A stretch of 63,983 bases of DNA. Origin: Candidatus Bathyarchaeota archaeon. Lineage in GTDB: Archaea; Thermoproteota; Bathyarchaeia; Bathyarchaeales; Bathycorpusculaceae. Below, piece after piece: positions 17,789 to 27,507 of the stretch. The notes under the pieces were generated by a model. The model was not told the origin of the DNA, made no database searches, and saw only the letters and a program-made list of their open reading frames with translations. The position numbers and the translations under genes were made by a program. Location: the NCBI GenBank assembly GCA_018396875.1, contig JAGTQG010000003.1, forward strand, positions 4,012-67,994. The letters run 5' to 3'. How positions within the stretch are numbered: position 1 is the first letter of the stretch; each line of letters begins with the position of its first letter.

Positions 17789-20700
17789 TGCCGAAGAGAA
17801 CGGACATTCATAAAATTTTGATAATTGGTTCAGGCCCCATAGTGATCGGGCAGGCATGCGAGTTTGATTATTCTGGAAGTCAAGCGTGCAAAGCCTTGAG
17901 GGAAGAGGGCTATCAGGTTGTGCTGGTGAACTCTAACCCGGCCACAATAATGACGGACCCGGAGATGGCGGATAAAGTCTACATTGAACCATTAACCGTT
18001 GAGGTTTTAACGGAAATCATTAATAGGGAACGCCCAGACGCCCTGCTTCCAACCCTCGGTGGACAGACAGGCCTAAATTTGGCTGCGGAGCTTGCTGAAA
18101 GGGGCATTCTGGACCGTTACGGCGTGGAATTGATTGGAGCGAAGCTTGAAGCAATCAAACGGGGCGAGGACCGCCTTTTGTTCAAGGAAACCATGGAGAA
18201 CATTGGTATTCCAATCCCGAAAAGCGCACCAGCCTACTCAGTTGAAGAAGCGTTGAAAATCGCTGAAGAGATAGGTTACCCTGTCATAATAAGGCCAGCT
18301 TTCACCCTCGGAGGAACGGGTGGAGGAGTAGCCTACAACAAGGAAGATCTCGTCCAAATAGTTTCTAGGGGCTTGGCTTACAGTCGCATAGGTCAAGTCC
18401 TAGTAGAAGAGTCGGTGGTTGGATGGAAGGAATATGAGCTGGAGGTTATGCGAGACTCAGCTGACAACGTGGTCATAGTATGCTCCATAGAAAACATGGA
18501 TCCCATGGGCATCCACACAGGAGACAGCATCACCGTGGCACCAGCCCAAACCTTGACTGACAAGGAATATCAGACGCTAAGGGATGCTGCCATCAAAATT
18601 ATACGGGCTGTCGGCGTAGAAACTGGTGGGTCAAACATACAGTTTGCAGTTCACCCGAAAAACGGCCGCTTTGTAGCCATAGAAATCAACCCACGTGTGT
18701 CAAGAAGTTCAGCCCTTGCGTCAAAAGCCACAGGTTTTCCAATAGCCAAGATTGCCGCCAAACTTGCCGTGGGCTTAACCCTCGACGAGATTCCAAACGA
18801 CATTACAAAGAAGACACCAGCCTCTTTTGAGCCGACAATCGACTACGTGGTGGTTAAGGTTCCAAGATGGCCCTTTGACAAGTTTCCCGACGCTGACAAG
18901 ACGCTGACAACCCAGATGAAGTCTGTTGGCGAGGTTATGGCCATAGGCCGCACCTTCGAAGAAGCCCTCCAAAAGGCGATTAGGTCGCTGGAAATTGGCC
19001 GCTACGGACTTGGAGCCGACGGAAAAGACGAGCCTATGCCGGATGTTAAAACCCTGAGGGATTATTTGAGGATTCCAACTCACAAGCGGGTTTTCTACAT
19101 AAGGCAAGCTATAAAGAGCGGCATGAGCATAGACGAAATCTACAACCTAACATGGATTGACAAGTGGTTCCTTTATAAAATCAAAAACATTGTCGAAATG
19201 GAGGAAGAAATCGCAAAATACACCATTGAAACAATTCCGAGGGAAGTTTTACTTAAGGCCAAGCGATTAGGCTTCTCAGACAAACAAATAGCTCACCTTC
19301 TGGGCACGGATGAACTCACCGTCAGGGCGTTAAGAAAGAGGCTTGGAATTGTTCCCACATACAAAATGGTGGATACCTGCGCAGCGGAGTTCGAGGCTGA
19401 AACCCCCTATTACTATTCGACCTACGAAGATGAGGACGAGGTTAGAAGCGCTGGGAAAAAGAAAATTGTGATCTTAGGCTCTGGACCCAACAGAATTGGC
19501 CAAGGAATAGAGTTTGACTACTGTTGTGTTCACGCTGTTAAGGCTTTGAGGGAAGAGGGCTATGAAACCATAATGGTGAACTGCAACCCGGAAACCGTGA
19601 GCACGGACTTTGACACTGCGGATAAACTCTACTTTGAACCGTTAACCTTTGAGGACGTGATGAACATTATTGAGAGGGAAAAACCCGAAGGCGTCATAGT
19701 GCAGTTTGGAGGGCAGACACCGCTTAATTTGGCAATACCCCTAGAGAAGCAGGGTGTTCGCATTCTTGGAACACCTCCGGACGGCATAGATAAGGCTGAG
19801 GATAGAAAGCGGTTCGCCGAATTTGTAGAGAAACTTGGAATACCACAGCCTCCAAACGGGACAGCCATGAGCGTAGAGGAAGCCAAACAAGTGGCAAGGC
19901 GTTTAGGCTACCCGGTGCTTATCAGGCCATCTTACGTGCTTGGCGGGCGAGCCATGGACATAATTTATGACGAGGAAACTTTGCTGAAGTTCATTGGCGA
20001 AGCCATAGAGGTTTCCCCGGAGCATCCGGTTTTAATTGACAAGTTTTTGGAAGACGCCATTGAAACCGAGATTGACGCAGTATGTGACGGCGAAAACGTC
20101 TACATAGGCGGAGTTATGGAGCACATTCAAGAGGCAGGGGTGCACTCCGGAGACGCTGCCTGTGTTTTGCCGCCTTTCAGCCTAAGCGAACAAGTCGTTC
20201 AAACAATGATAGATTACACCCGCAAACTGGCCAAAGAGTTGGGCGTGGTGGGTCTAATAAACGTCCAGTTCGCGGTCAAAAACGGAACAGTTTATGTGCT
20301 TGAGGCTAACCCTCGCGCCTCCAGAACTGTGCCTTTTGTAAGTAAGGCTACTGGTGTCCCGATGGCGAAAATTGCCGCCAAGGTTATGGTTGGCAGAAAG
20401 CTTAGAGAATTGGGCGTTGCTGAAACTCCAAGGGTTAACCATGTAGCCGTTAAGGAGGCCGTGTTTCCTTTTGCAAAGCTTCCAGGTGTGGATGTGGTGC
20501 TTGGGCCGGAAATGAGGTCCACCGGCGAAGTTATGGGCATGGACTGTGACCTTGGAATGGCCTATTATAAGGCAGAGTTAGCCGCTGAAACCAAATTGCC
20601 CATAAGCGGGACGGTTTTCATAAGCGTTAGAGATGAAGACAAGTTGCGCATAGTTCCAGTAGCCAAGAAACTGGCTAGGCTTGGCTTTAGGATTTTGGCG

Positions 20701-21057
20701 ACTCGTGGAACCGCTGAGGCGTTAACCTTAATGGGAGTTGAAGCTGAAGTCGTTCCAAAAGTCAGTGAGGGACAACCAAACATTATCGACTACATTAAGG
20801 CTGGAAAAATCAACCTAATAATTAACGTGCCGAAGGGCAAGGGACCCAAAGATGACGAATTTCACATCAGGAGGACAGCTGTTGAATTTAAAACACCTTA
20901 CATAACCACTGTTGCCGCAGCTCACGCAGCTGTTTTGGCTGTTGAACAGGTTAGGGAGGGCTCATTTACAATAAAGTCTTTGCAAGAATATCACAGCGCT
21001 GTTGCGAAAGGCGAGTTGGCGCCACAATTGCAAGTCCGCAAGTTTTCATGGCGTTAA
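17788..21057 (+). CDS. carB: Carbamoyl-phosphate synthase, large subunit
   Basis: The 1089 residues hold the two homologous ATP-grasp halves: carboxyphosphate formation (about 1-400) and carbamoyl phosphate formation (about 560-940), each starting with an [14 protein letters not shown] motif. An oligomerisation region lies between them and a C-terminal MGS-like allosteric domain (about 945-1085) follows. The full length argues for a complete CarAB as in bacteria rather than carbamate kinase use. Located with pyrF and pyrC, it suggests a pyrimidine role; no arginine gene is present here. Confidence 0.97.
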   Translation: MPKRTDIHKILIIGSGPIVIGQACEFDYSGSQACKALREEGYQVVLVNSNPATIMTDPEMADKVYIEPLTVEVLTEIINRERPDALLPTLGGQTGLNLAAELAERGILDRYGVELIGAKLEAIKRGEDRLLFKETMENIGIPIPKSAPAYSVEEALKIAEEIGYPVIIRPAFTLGGTGGGVAYNKEDLVQIVSRGLAYSRIGQVLVEESVVGWKEYELEVMRDSADNVVIVCSIENMDPMGIHTGDSITVAPAQTLTDKEYQTLRDAAIKIIRAVGVETGGSNIQFAVHPKNGRFVAIEINPRVSRSSALASKATGFPIAKIAAKLAVGLTLDEIPNDITKKTPASFEPTIDYVVVKVPRWPFDKFPDADKTLTTQMKSVGEVMAIGRTFEEALQKAIRSLEIGRYGLGADGKDEPMPDVKTLRDYLRIPTHKRVFYIRQAIKSGMSIDEIYNLTWIDKWFLYKIKNIVEMEEEIAKYTIETIPREVLLKAKRLGFSDKQIAHLLGTDELTVRALRKRLGIVPTYKMVDTCAAEFEAETPYYYSTYEDEDEVRSAGKKKIVILGSGPNRIGQGIEFDYCCVHAVKALREEGYETIMVNCNPETVSTDFDTADKLYFEPLTFEDVMNIIEREKPEGVIVQFGGQTPLNLAIPLEKQGVRILGTPPDGIDKAEDRKRFAEFVEKLGIPQPPNGTAMSVEEAKQVARRLGYPVLIRPSYVLGGRAMDIIYDEETLLKFIGEAIEVSPEHPVLIDKFLEDAIETEIDAVCDGENVYIGGVMEHIQEAGVHSGDAACVLPPFSLSEQVVQTMIDYTRKLAKELGVVGLINVQFAVKNGTVYVLEANPRASRTVPFVSKATGVPMAKIAAKVMVGRKLRELGVAETPRVNHVAVKEAVFPFAKLPGVDVVLGPEMRSTGEVMGMDCDLGMAYYKAELAAETKLPISGTVFISVRDEDKLRIVPVAKKLARLGFRILATRGTAEALTLMGVEAEVVPKVSEGQPNIIDYIKAGKINLIINVPKGKGPKDDEFHIRRTAVEFKTPYITTVAAAHAAVLAVEQVREGSFTIKSLQEYHSAVAKGELAPQLQVRKFSWR

Positions 21058-21062
21058 CAATT

Positions 21063-21082
21063 CCACGTTTTCTTAAACGTGG
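21063..21082 (+). terminator. Perfect hairpin directly after carB
   Basis: CCACGTTT and AAACGTGG form a perfect 8-bp stem with loop TCTT, beginning 5 bases past the carB stop. No T-run follows immediately; a TTTT appears only at 21097. It may stabilise the mRNA 3' end, end transcription, or be a DNA operator for the XRE gene promoter that starts about 15 bases downstream. Confidence 0.5.
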
Positions 21083-21096
21083 CTGGAGCGGTACAG

Positions 21097-21104
21097 TTTT
21101 ATAT
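21097..21104 (+). promoter_or_regulatory. TATA box for XRE regulator gene
   Basis: TTTTATAT lies about 50 bases ahead of the ATG at 21154, predicting a transcript start near 21127. The 8-bp hairpin 21063-21082 sits immediately upstream, where an activator or repressor would bind. Confidence 0.45.
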
Positions 21105-21153
21105 TTGCATGTTTATGGGTGAAGATTGGGCGGACTGAAGGAAAGGCGTTTAC

Positions 21154-21921
21154 ATGTCTGTATCTCCAAGCGTTCGCGAGGTTCTTGCTAGGCGAATTGC
21201 CGGCGAGATTATTCTCTCAAACAAGCCGGGTGCCACCATGCGGAAGTGGCGGGAGCTTTTCGGCATTTCGCAGACAACCCTTTCAGATAAGATGATGCTT
21301 TCGCCCTCCGTGATAAGTGATTACGAAAGCGGGAGACGGAAAAGCCCCGGCACAAAGTTTGTGCGACGTTTTGTCTGGGCATTGCTGAAGATTGACGAGG
21401 AGAGGGGTAGCCGTTTCATCCGCGAGTTCGCCAAGCTTACGAGTTCGCCGAGCATGGCGGTTGTTGATTTGCGGGAGTTCCCCATCCCCGTGCGGGTTGA
21501 ATACTTGTGTAAAGCCATTAAAGGCGAAGTTGTGGCGTGTCCAAGTCCACCAGTTAAAGAGGTTTTTGGCTACACAGTTGTAGATGCAAAGAAAACTGTT
21601 GAAACGCTTTCTGGTTTTGAGTATGCTCAATTGTTCGGCGCCACAACTGAACGGGCGCTGGTTTTCACGAACATTGGGAATGAAAACTCGCCCATGATGC
21701 TCGTGCGCATGAGCAGCCTAAAACCGCGGATTGTCGTTTATCACGGTGTTAAACCTGACGAGTATTCGGTTAGGCTTGCGGAGTACGACCACATACCCCT
21801 AATCTATTCGGCGCTGCCAACCGTCGAACAGCTTGTGAAGTCGCTTAGGAAACTGTACCGTGTTGCGTTACGCGTGAAACTTGGCAGAGCGGTCCGCCCA
21901 CCCCCAAAAGTAAGCACATAA
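21154..21921 (+). CDS. XRE-type transcriptional regulator (COG1709-like)
   Basis: The 255-residue protein has a helix-turn-helix at about residues 28-75 (FGISQTTLSDKMMLSPSVISDYESGRR) and a long C-terminal sensory region (about 105-250) with conserved-looking blocks VRVEYLCKAIKGEV and RIVVYHGVKPDEY. This layout is that of a widespread archaeal predicted regulator. A ligand is not known. It stands alone between carB and a DUF72 gene, with its own promoter. Confidence 0.85.
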   Translation: MSVSPSVREVLARRIAGEIILSNKPGATMRKWRELFGISQTTLSDKMMLSPSVISDYESGRRKSPGTKFVRRFVWALLKIDEERGSRFIREFAKLTSSPSMAVVDLREFPIPVRVEYLCKAIKGEVVACPSPPVKEVFGYTVVDAKKTVETLSGFEYAQLFGATTERALVFTNIGNENSPMMLVRMSSLKPRIVVYHGVKPDEYSVRLAEYDHIPLIYSALPTVEQLVKSLRKLYRVALRVKLGRAVRPPPKVST

Positions 21922-21947
21922 ACCGCACGTGATGGAAGGCGCAAGCC

Positions 21948-22862
21948 TTGATTAAAGTTGGGTGTTGCGGCTTCCCAACTTCGATGAAACGTTACTTCGA
22001 AAACTACAGCCTCGTCGAACTGAACAGCACTTTCTACGAGTATCCGAAGCTGGAAACCCTCCGGGGATGGCGAGAAAAAGCCCCGGAAAATTTTGAGTTT
22101 ACGGTTAAAGCCCACCAAGACATAAGCCACAAAGCCAAAATGCAACTGGACGAGGCAAGCAGACAAGCCTTCGAAACCATGAAACAAATATGTAAAACAT
22201 TAAACGCAAAAATACTGCTGATACAGACGCCTGGCTCCTTCCGTCCAGACAAGCTTGGCGAAGCAGAAAAGTTCTTTGCAGGCGTGAACCGTAAAGACTT
22301 AACCCTTGTCTGGGAAACCCGTGGACCAGAATGGGAAAAGCCAGAAGTCATGGAAAAGCTGAGCCAAGTTTTAAGCCGTCTAAATGTGGTGCATGTAACC
22401 GATCCATTCCGAGTTCTTCCAGCCTACACAAGCCAAACAGTCTATTTCAGACTGCACGGTTTGGGCAAAGAGCTCTACTATTACCAGTACACAGATGAGG
22501 AGTTGCTGTGGCTCGGCGAAACCGCCAAAAAGTTTGAGGCGAAAGGCAAAACGGTTTACTTGCTCTTCAACAACCTCGCCATGTTCGAGGATGGCTTACG
22601 CTTCATGCAATACCTTTCAACGGGAAAATTCCCAAAAATAACGGGCTCCGTGGGACTCGAATCCATAAAAAGCGTGATTGAGAAGACTCGCTATCCCGCC
22701 GCCAAAAGCATGCTCGTCAAGAAGGTTGGCTGGAGACTTGTGGAAATCGAGGAGGGCAAACAGGTTAGGCTTGAAGAGTTGCTGGCGGAGTTGCCATCAA
22801 AAACCTACAAAAGTGTAGACGAGGTTCTAAAAGAGTTGAAGGCTGCCAGAAAGTTGGATTAA
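21948..22862 (+). CDS. DUF72 domain protein
   Basis: TIM-barrel protein of the DUF72 (YecE-like) family, whose biochemical role is unknown. Recognised by KVGCCGFPTS near the N-terminus, NSTFYEYP (about 27-34), the FTVKAHQDISH strand and VYFRLHG in the middle. Length 304 is slightly above the usual 240-280, with extra basic C-terminal sequence (KTYKSVDEVLKELKAARKLD). It ends 4 bases from the convergent uracil-DNA glycosylase gene. Confidence 0.88.
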   Translation: MIKVGCCGFPTSMKRYFENYSLVELNSTFYEYPKLETLRGWREKAPENFEFTVKAHQDISHKAKMQLDEASRQAFETMKQICKTLNAKILLIQTPGSFRPDKLGEAEKFFAGVNRKDLTLVWETRGPEWEKPEVMEKLSQVLSRLNVVHVTDPFRVLPAYTSQTVYFRLHGLGKELYYYQYTDEELLWLGETAKKFEAKGKTVYLLFNNLAMFEDGLRFMQYLSTGKFPKITGSVGLESIKSVIEKTRYPAAKSMLVKKVGWRLVEIEEGKQVRLEELLAELPSKTYKSVDEVLKELKAARKLD

Positions 22863-22866
22863 GCGG

Positions 22867-23466
22867 CTAAGCCAATCCTAACTCGTGAAGTTTAGCCCTT
22901 AACATCCTAAAATCCTCGATAAGCATCTGCTTATATTTAGCGCTATAGAGCCCCGCCGCCGGATGCAAAGTTGGAAAAACCACAACAGTCAAACCTAAAA
23001 CGTTTGCTTGGTAAAACTTTCCTCTGACTTCTGTTATGCCATTGAAGGGCAACCCAGCCTTAGCGAAAATGTAAGCCGTTGAGTAATTTCCAAGCGTGAC
23101 AATAAGCCTTGGCTGGATAGCCCTTATCTGCCTATCCAAAAACGGCGTGCAAGCCTCAATCTCAGCGGGGGCTGGTTCACGGTTTCCGGGCGGACGGCAC
23201 TTCAAAACGTTCCCAATGAAGACTTGACCTCGCAGCAGACCAGCCTCAGCCAACAAGCTGTCCAAAAATTTCCCAGCAGCCCCAACGAAAGGTCTGCCCT
23301 TAATGTCTTCCCAGTATCCCGGAGCCTCCCCAATAAACATCACCTTAGCGTTTGGATTGCCCTCGCCTGGAACCGCGTTTTTACGGTTTCTCCAAAGGCT
23401 ACACTTTGTACAAGCTTTGATCTCCGAGGCAACGGCTTCTAAAACAGACGCCCTTGACAAGTTCAT
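22867..23466 (-). CDS. udg: Uracil-DNA glycosylase, family 4
   Basis: Removes uracil from DNA in base-excision repair. Four cysteines that ligate the [4Fe-4S] cluster are visible (CTKCSLW near residue 18, KCRPPGN about 88, ACTPF about 105), together with the catalytic motif GEAPG and the late TLHPAAGLYS block. 199 residues is standard. It follows the broken epimerase gene by 14 bases. Cytosine deamination repair at elevated temperature is the usual role in archaea. Confidence 0.95.
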   Translation of the reverse strand: MNLSRASVLEAVASEIKACTKCSLWRNRKNAVPGEGNPNAKVMFIGEAPGYWEDIKGRPFVGAAGKFLDSLLAEAGLLRGQVFIGNVLKCRPPGNREPAPAEIEACTPFLDRQIRAIQPRLIVTLGNYSTAYIFAKAGLPFNGITEVRGKFYQANVLGLTVVVFPTLHPAAGLYSAKYKQMLIEDFRMLRAKLHELGLA

Positions 23467-23480
23467 GCCTTCCAGCCGGT

Positions 23481-24217
23481 TTAGTGGCAGATGCTTGTTG
23501 TGAATTTTGGTTTCCAGCCAAGAATCTCTCTTATCCTTCTAGTTGAAACTATGGGTTCGCAAGCCACATTGAAAACTTGACCATAGGCTTTGCTGTTTAA
23601 TGTTGCCAAAATGAAAGCTTGAACTACATCTTTAACGTGTATCTCGCCTTCTCCCGGCGGTTCGAAAACATATCCAATCCTTAGGGCGGTTACTGGCAAC
23701 CCGTATTCGCTGGAATATAGGAGGCACAAGCGTTCCGTTGCAAGTTTCATTATTGCATAGGCTGGTCTAGGGTCTCCTTTGAAAAGTTCTGGTTTACAGA
23801 CGCTTTCTTCATCTACAACTTCCACATTTCCATCTCCATAAACTGCAGTGCTGCTTGCAAACAAAAAGTGTTTAACACCTCCAGACTTTGCTTCCTCTAG
23901 GAGATTTAGGGTTCCCCTAATGTTAACATCAAACAAGTCTGCCAAGGGAACTTCATGCCTCCATGTGGCTCCGTCCCAATTCAAGGCTAAATGGTAAACC
24001 ACGTCTACGCCTTTAACAGCCTGCCTTACAATATTTCTGTCAGCCATACCACCATGTAAATCGTCGCTTCAACACCGAGGAACTCCAGATTATCCTTGCA
24101 ATCCACCAGTTCTCCGTATTGGATGTCGAGAACTCTGACAATCCAACCGTTATTCAGCAAGGCACGTACAAGCCTAGAACCAATAAAACCTCCTCCACCA
24201 GCAACAAGTGCTCTCAT
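23481..24217 (-). pseudogene. NAD-dependent epimerase/dehydratase, frameshifted
   Basis: Extended short-chain dehydrogenase split over two frames. The N-terminal piece (24217 to about 24065) carries the NAD-binding GGGGFIGSRL motif; the rest (about 24062 to 23481) carries YxxxK in YAIMKLATERL and ends WKPKFTTSICH. The join is at 24062-24071, where one base appears to be missing. The combined product would be about 245 residues against about 300 for the family. The gap is in the substrate-binding region after LRIGYVF, where a direct step to GEIHVKDVVQA occurs. Either a decaying gene or a sequencing error plus a short variant. Confidence 0.75.
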
Positions 24218-24531
24218 CGTGGTCCCATTTCACTTCTGGTAATAACGGAAATATTATTTTCGCCATTTGAAACGCAAAGTATGCCATGGCATCAACTGCC
24301 TTTAGCGACAGCCATCTCCATAAATGAGCCACAAGAGAAGGAGGATTAACAAAAATCTATGAGGGGCTAGGCGTTATTGGTTGACAAAACAGTCAAAATT
24401 CATGAGAAACCCTAGAGGGGAGGGGGTAGACACTTTAAACTGTTTCACGCAACCATTTTCCCTTCGCCCCAACCTGAAATCCTAGAGGGGCTATCAATTT
24501 TGCAGTTCGCCGTCAGCAACAAAATTGACGT
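24218..24531. other. Non-coding interval with short repeats
   Basis: About 310 bases without a convincing gene. It contains a 12-base palindrome ATGCCATGGCAT (24281-24292), two copies of CCTAGAGGGG (24411-24420 and 24481-24490), two copies of GAGGGGCTA (24361-24369 and 24485-24493), and an inverted repeat next to the DUF1805 stop. It could hold a structured RNA, or repeated protein binding sites. Confidence 0.45.
24494..24528 (-). terminator. Inverted repeat after DUF1805 gene
   Basis: TCAATTTTG (24494-24502) and CAAAATTGA (24520-24528) form a perfect 9-bp stem with a 17-base loop, starting 4 bases beyond the stop codon of the minus-strand DUF1805 gene. Position suggests a 3'-end structure or terminator. 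Confidence 0.45.
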
Positions 24532-24837
24532 CTAAAGCATACGGGTTAAGGCTTCTGCGCCCCGCATTCCGGGCTGTATGCCTAGGCTTTTGGCTTTTGT
24601 CGTGGCGGCTTTAACCTCAGCGTTTAAAACATCTTCGAAGGTTTTTACACCGCTGACCATGGCGGCAGCCACGCCTAGGCGTTCCGCCGCTTCGATGTTT
24701 AGGAAACCGCACATGACGAAGCCTTTCTCCGCCACAACAAGCAGTAAAGGAGGCGATTCTGGAAGCTCAACCTTGACGCCTAAACAAGCCTTGTCGCCAA
24801 CTTTAACCGAAGCCACATTAATCAAAGTTTGCGTCAC
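24532..24837 (-). CDS. DUF1805 domain protein
   Basis: Small YunC-like protein of 101 residues. The family pattern is visible: a beta-rich N-terminus (GDKACLGVKVELPESPPLLLVVAEKGFVMC in part), then GFLNIEAAERLGVAAAMVSGV and a C-terminal helix ending GAEALTRML. Function is unknown. It is divergent from the CDP-alcohol phosphatidyltransferase gene, 60 bases away. Confidence 0.85.
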   Translation of the reverse strand: MTQTLINVASVKVGDKACLGVKVELPESPPLLLVVAEKGFVMCGFLNIEAAERLGVAAAMVSGVKTFEDVLNAEVKAATTKAKSLGIQPGMRGAEALTRML

Positions 24838-24897
24838 CTCTCTGTCAAGAAGTTGTAATTCTTAAATAAGGATTGCCACAGAAAAGAAGCGAGCAAG

Positions 24898-25515
24898 ATG
24901 TTGACAAAACTTAAGATGAAAGTGCAGTCAGCCATAAAAGCGCAAGCAAAGGCCGCAAGCAGAATAGGGTTAACACCAAACCTCATAAGCGCGTTAGGCA
25001 TAGTTTTCGCGTTTCTATCCGCACTAGCCTACGCAAATGGACGGCAAAACATCCCTTTAGCTGTTGTTTTGCTATTGCTTTCAGGATACTGCGACATGCT
25101 GGACGGCGCCTTGGCGAGACTATGCCAAAAAACAACATCCTTCGGCGGCTTTCTAGACTCGCTTTTAGACAGGTATGCAGACGCCACTATCTATGTTGGC
25201 ATAATGCTAGGCGGGCTTTGCACACTTCACTGGGGACTAGCAGCGTTAATAGGCTCATTGCTGGTGAGCTACGCCCGCGCCAGAGCCGAAGCCGCCGGCG
25301 TAAAAATGGAGGGGGTTGGCTTAGCTGAAAGAGCTGAACGGCTTATAATAATCGCGGTGGCAAGTATACTTGAAATTTTCTGGAAAGGCGCCCTAGAAGC
25401 TGGCATAATAGTGTTGGCGGTGCTTACAAACCTAACAGTAGTCCAGAGGGGCTACCACACTCATAAAGCCTTAAGGGAAAGAAGAGGAAATGAAGCCCTA
25501 AACCTTCTTGCCTAA
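24898..25515 (+). CDS. CDP-alcohol phosphatidyltransferase family protein
   Basis: Membrane enzyme joining a CDP-archaeol-type lipid to an alcohol head group. The catalytic motif D-x2-DG-x2-AR-x8-G-x3-D-x3-D is complete (CDMLDGALARLCQKTTSFGG then FLDSLLDR, about residues 65-92). Several hydrophobic helices flank it in a 205-residue protein. The likely head group is inositol phosphate, as in archaeal archaetidylinositol phosphate synthase, but glycerol phosphate or serine cannot be excluded. Its last 18 bases overlap the convergent S26e gene. Confidence 0.88.
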   Translation: MLTKLKMKVQSAIKAQAKAASRIGLTPNLISALGIVFAFLSALAYANGRQNIPLAVVLLLLSGYCDMLDGALARLCQKTTSFGGFLDSLLDRYADATIYVGIMLGGLCTLHWGLAALIGSLLVSYARARAEAAGVKMEGVGLAERAERLIIIAVASILEIFWKGALEAGIIVLAVLTNLTVVQRGYHTHKALRERRGNEALNLLA

Positions 25516-25794
25516 GCCAGTGCGAAGCTTACGTTCCTCTCTAGCGCGAACCTTCACAATACCATAATGCACAGCGCACGAAACACAATAATACTTGGTG
25601 TCCACAGGTGCAGAAATGAAAGCGCCTTTTTGGCGAAGCTCCCTAGCCAAAGCTGGATCCACTAGGGTAAACCGTCGCGTAACCTTTTTGGCTTTATCCC
25701 TAGGTATAAGCTGACCGCAGTTTGCACAGTGAACGAAGTCGCTTCTCCCCTTCGAACCCTTCGACCTTCCACGGCTCTTCCGCTTGTAAGGCAT
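25498..25794 (-). CDS. rps26e: Ribosomal protein S26e
   Basis: Small-subunit ribosomal protein of eukaryotes and of many TACK archaea, mostly missing from Euryarchaeota. The 98-residue protein has a basic N-terminus (MPYKRKSRGRSKGSKGR) and two zinc CxxC pairs (CANCGQ, CVSCAVH). Its presence is the best single lineage clue in this window. It ends inside the convergent phosphatidyltransferase gene. Confidence 0.95.
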   Translation of the reverse strand: MPYKRKSRGRSKGSKGRSDFVHCANCGQLIPRDKAKKVTRRFTLVDPALARELRQKGAFISAPVDTKYYCVSCAVHYGIVKVRAREERKLRTGLGKKV

Positions 25795-25845
25795 AACCCA
25801 AACATCTCACTAAATCCTTTTCAACAATGAAATTGCTGTCCTTGC

Positions 25846-26736
25846 TTATATATCTGTCCTCAGCTTAAGCAAATAGGCAATGTTAGCCTTCGAATCAATC
25901 CTTGGAATTATTTTGCCCTTTGAAGACGTGAAAAGCGTTGTGACACCCGGACCGTGCCCGGACGTTACACAGTTCGTGTGGACAACTATGCCGACTGAAA
26001 CTGCGCCTTTGCGATAGATCCGCCCATAAGAGTGGTCTGCGTCCAAAATTGCCACCAAGTCGCCGAGCCGCAAGTCGTCAAGCCCGTACTCGCGGCGAGT
26101 CGCCTCATCAAAAAGCTGGATGTCATAGTCGCCAGAATACGTCTGGTTTGCGCCAAGCCCCGAACCCATAATCGCCGCAGGAATCACATGGGTAACTGGA
26201 ACCTCAAGCTTGTCATCCACCGGTTTGGGGTTTATGGCCTCCAGGAAGCGGGGGTCCATATTCATGACTTTTATGTCTGGAAAATCTAGAAGCTTTAAGC
26301 CGACGCCGAAAGCCTTCACGAGAACCTTGTCGCCCAACATAAGCTTGTCGAGAACTTCTGGCTGAAAGTCTACGAGCACATGCTCGATGCCGCCATGCTT
26401 GCCGGTGACAACCCCCTTCGCGCCTTTTGCATCGCCGGAAACAACAACAGCCTCGTTCCCAACGCATGAAAGCACGTTCAAAGCTGTGTTTGCACCCTGC
26501 CCATACCGCGGATCGTTCTCTTTGTTTTCTATGCTTACACCCGGCTCAACGTGATCTGCCTCCCAGCCACAAGCCGGGTCGCCCACTCGCACATTATAGG
26601 TTATGCCGCCAACACCAGGCAAAACCATTGGAACACCTTCAGCTGAAATGTTGTACACGCTTCTCCCGTACACGGGACTGGCTACCTCGCCTACCACCGA
26701 AATTTTAACAAGCCTATCAACATTTGTTCTGAGCAT
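25846..26736 (-). CDS. DUF4438 domain protein
   Basis: Protein of unknown function found in thermophilic archaea and bacteria. It is recognised by the glycine-rich blocks GVPMVLPGVGGITYNV and GDYDIQLFDE and by DHSYGRIYRKGAVSVGIVVH near the C-terminus. At 296 residues it has the normal length. It begins at TTG or ATG near 26736 and is divergent from the CBS-domain operon. Confidence 0.88.
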   Translation of the reverse strand: MLRTNVDRLVKISVVGEVASPVYGRSVYNISAEGVPMVLPGVGGITYNVRVGDPACGWEADHVEPGVSIENKENDPRYGQGANTALNVLSCVGNEAVVVSGDAKGAKGVVTGKHGGIEHVLVDFQPEVLDKLMLGDKVLVKAFGVGLKLLDFPDIKVMNMDPRFLEAINPKPVDDKLEVPVTHVIPAAIMGSGLGANQTYSGDYDIQLFDEATRREYGLDDLRLGDLVAILDADHSYGRIYRKGAVSVGIVVHTNCVTSGHGPGVTTLFTSSKGKIIPRIDSKANIAYLLKLRTDI

Positions 26737-26827
26737 ACAAATCTCTCCAACATCGGGTTAAAGACGGCGAACGCAAAATAATAAGCTTCCCCTTCCGGGA
26801 AAACGTGTGGTATATGGAATATGACAA

Positions 26828-26836
26828 GTTTTAAAT
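26828..26836 (+). promoter_or_regulatory. TATA box for CBS-domain operon
   Basis: GTTTTAAAT, preceded by GACAA, lies about 73 bases before the first CBS gene. The predicted transcript start is near 26860, giving a leader of about 45 bases. Confidence 0.45.
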
Positions 26837-26904
26837 GCCACTTTCTAATTTCTGGTTGAGTGAGCAGCTAACGCCGAAGAAGAAGGCTAGCCGGTTGGAA
26901 AAGG

Positions 26905-27507
26905 ATGGCTGAAATAGGTTTAAGACCAAAAATGCTTGTAAGAGACGTCATGAGCAGCCCAGTCATAACAGTGGAAGAAGAAGCCGCAGTGGTCCACGTT
27001 GCAGAACTTATGGAAAAACATGAGCTGGGCTGCATAATAGTGGTTAATAAAGAAGGGAAACCCATAGGAATAATAACCGAAAGAGACCTTGTCACGAGGG
27101 TGCTTGCCAAAAATCTCAAACCAGACTCTGTTAAGGCTAGGGACGTGATGACCTCGCCTCTGATAACCGTAGAACCAGGCGAAACAATAAACGAAGCAGC
27201 CAGAAAAATGAGCAGACTAAACATCAGAAGGCTCGGTGTCGTTTACAAAGGCGAACTGGTCGGGCTGATTTCAAGCAAAGACATTTTGGCAGTAATGCCG
27301 GAGCTCATAGAAACCATATACGAAAAAGCCTTGATAGAGGGAGAGAACATGGCGCAAGCCACATCAGAAGAAGAAACAAGCGAAGAGGAGGAAGCAGCCT
27401 TAAGCGGGTATTGCGACCGCTGCGGGGGATGGTCAGACAACCTAAAAGAGGTAGATGGTGCTTTTCTGTGCGAGGACTGCCGAGCAGAGTTAGTTGAAGA
27501 AGAGTGA
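26905..27507 (+). CDS. Two-CBS protein with C-terminal zinc ribbon
   Basis: A pair of CBS motifs (about 13-65 and 78-130) makes one Bateman module, which commonly binds adenosine nucleotides or SAM. The key strand-helix pattern VGLISSKDIL ends the second. After an acidic linker (TSEEETSEEEEAA) comes a zinc ribbon with CDRCGGW and CEDC (about 170-195). The zinc end suggests contact with nucleic acid or a protein partner. Its stop overlaps the next CBS gene (GTGA), so translation is coupled. Confidence 0.9.
   Translation: MAEIGLRPKMLVRDVMSSPVITVEEEAAVVHVAELMEKHELGCIIVVNKEGKPIGIITERDLVTRVLAKNLKPDSVKARDVMTSPLITVEPGETINEAARKMSRLNIRRLGVVYKGELVGLISSKDILAVMPELIETIYEKALIEGENMAQATSEEETSEEEEAALSGYCDRCGGWSDNLKEVDGAFLCEDCRAELVEEE

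Noticed and set aside
24026-24217. A second intron at the epimerase break, by analogy with pcm
   Set aside because: The break needs only a one-base change and no extra sequence or hairpin is present, so splicing cannot explain it.
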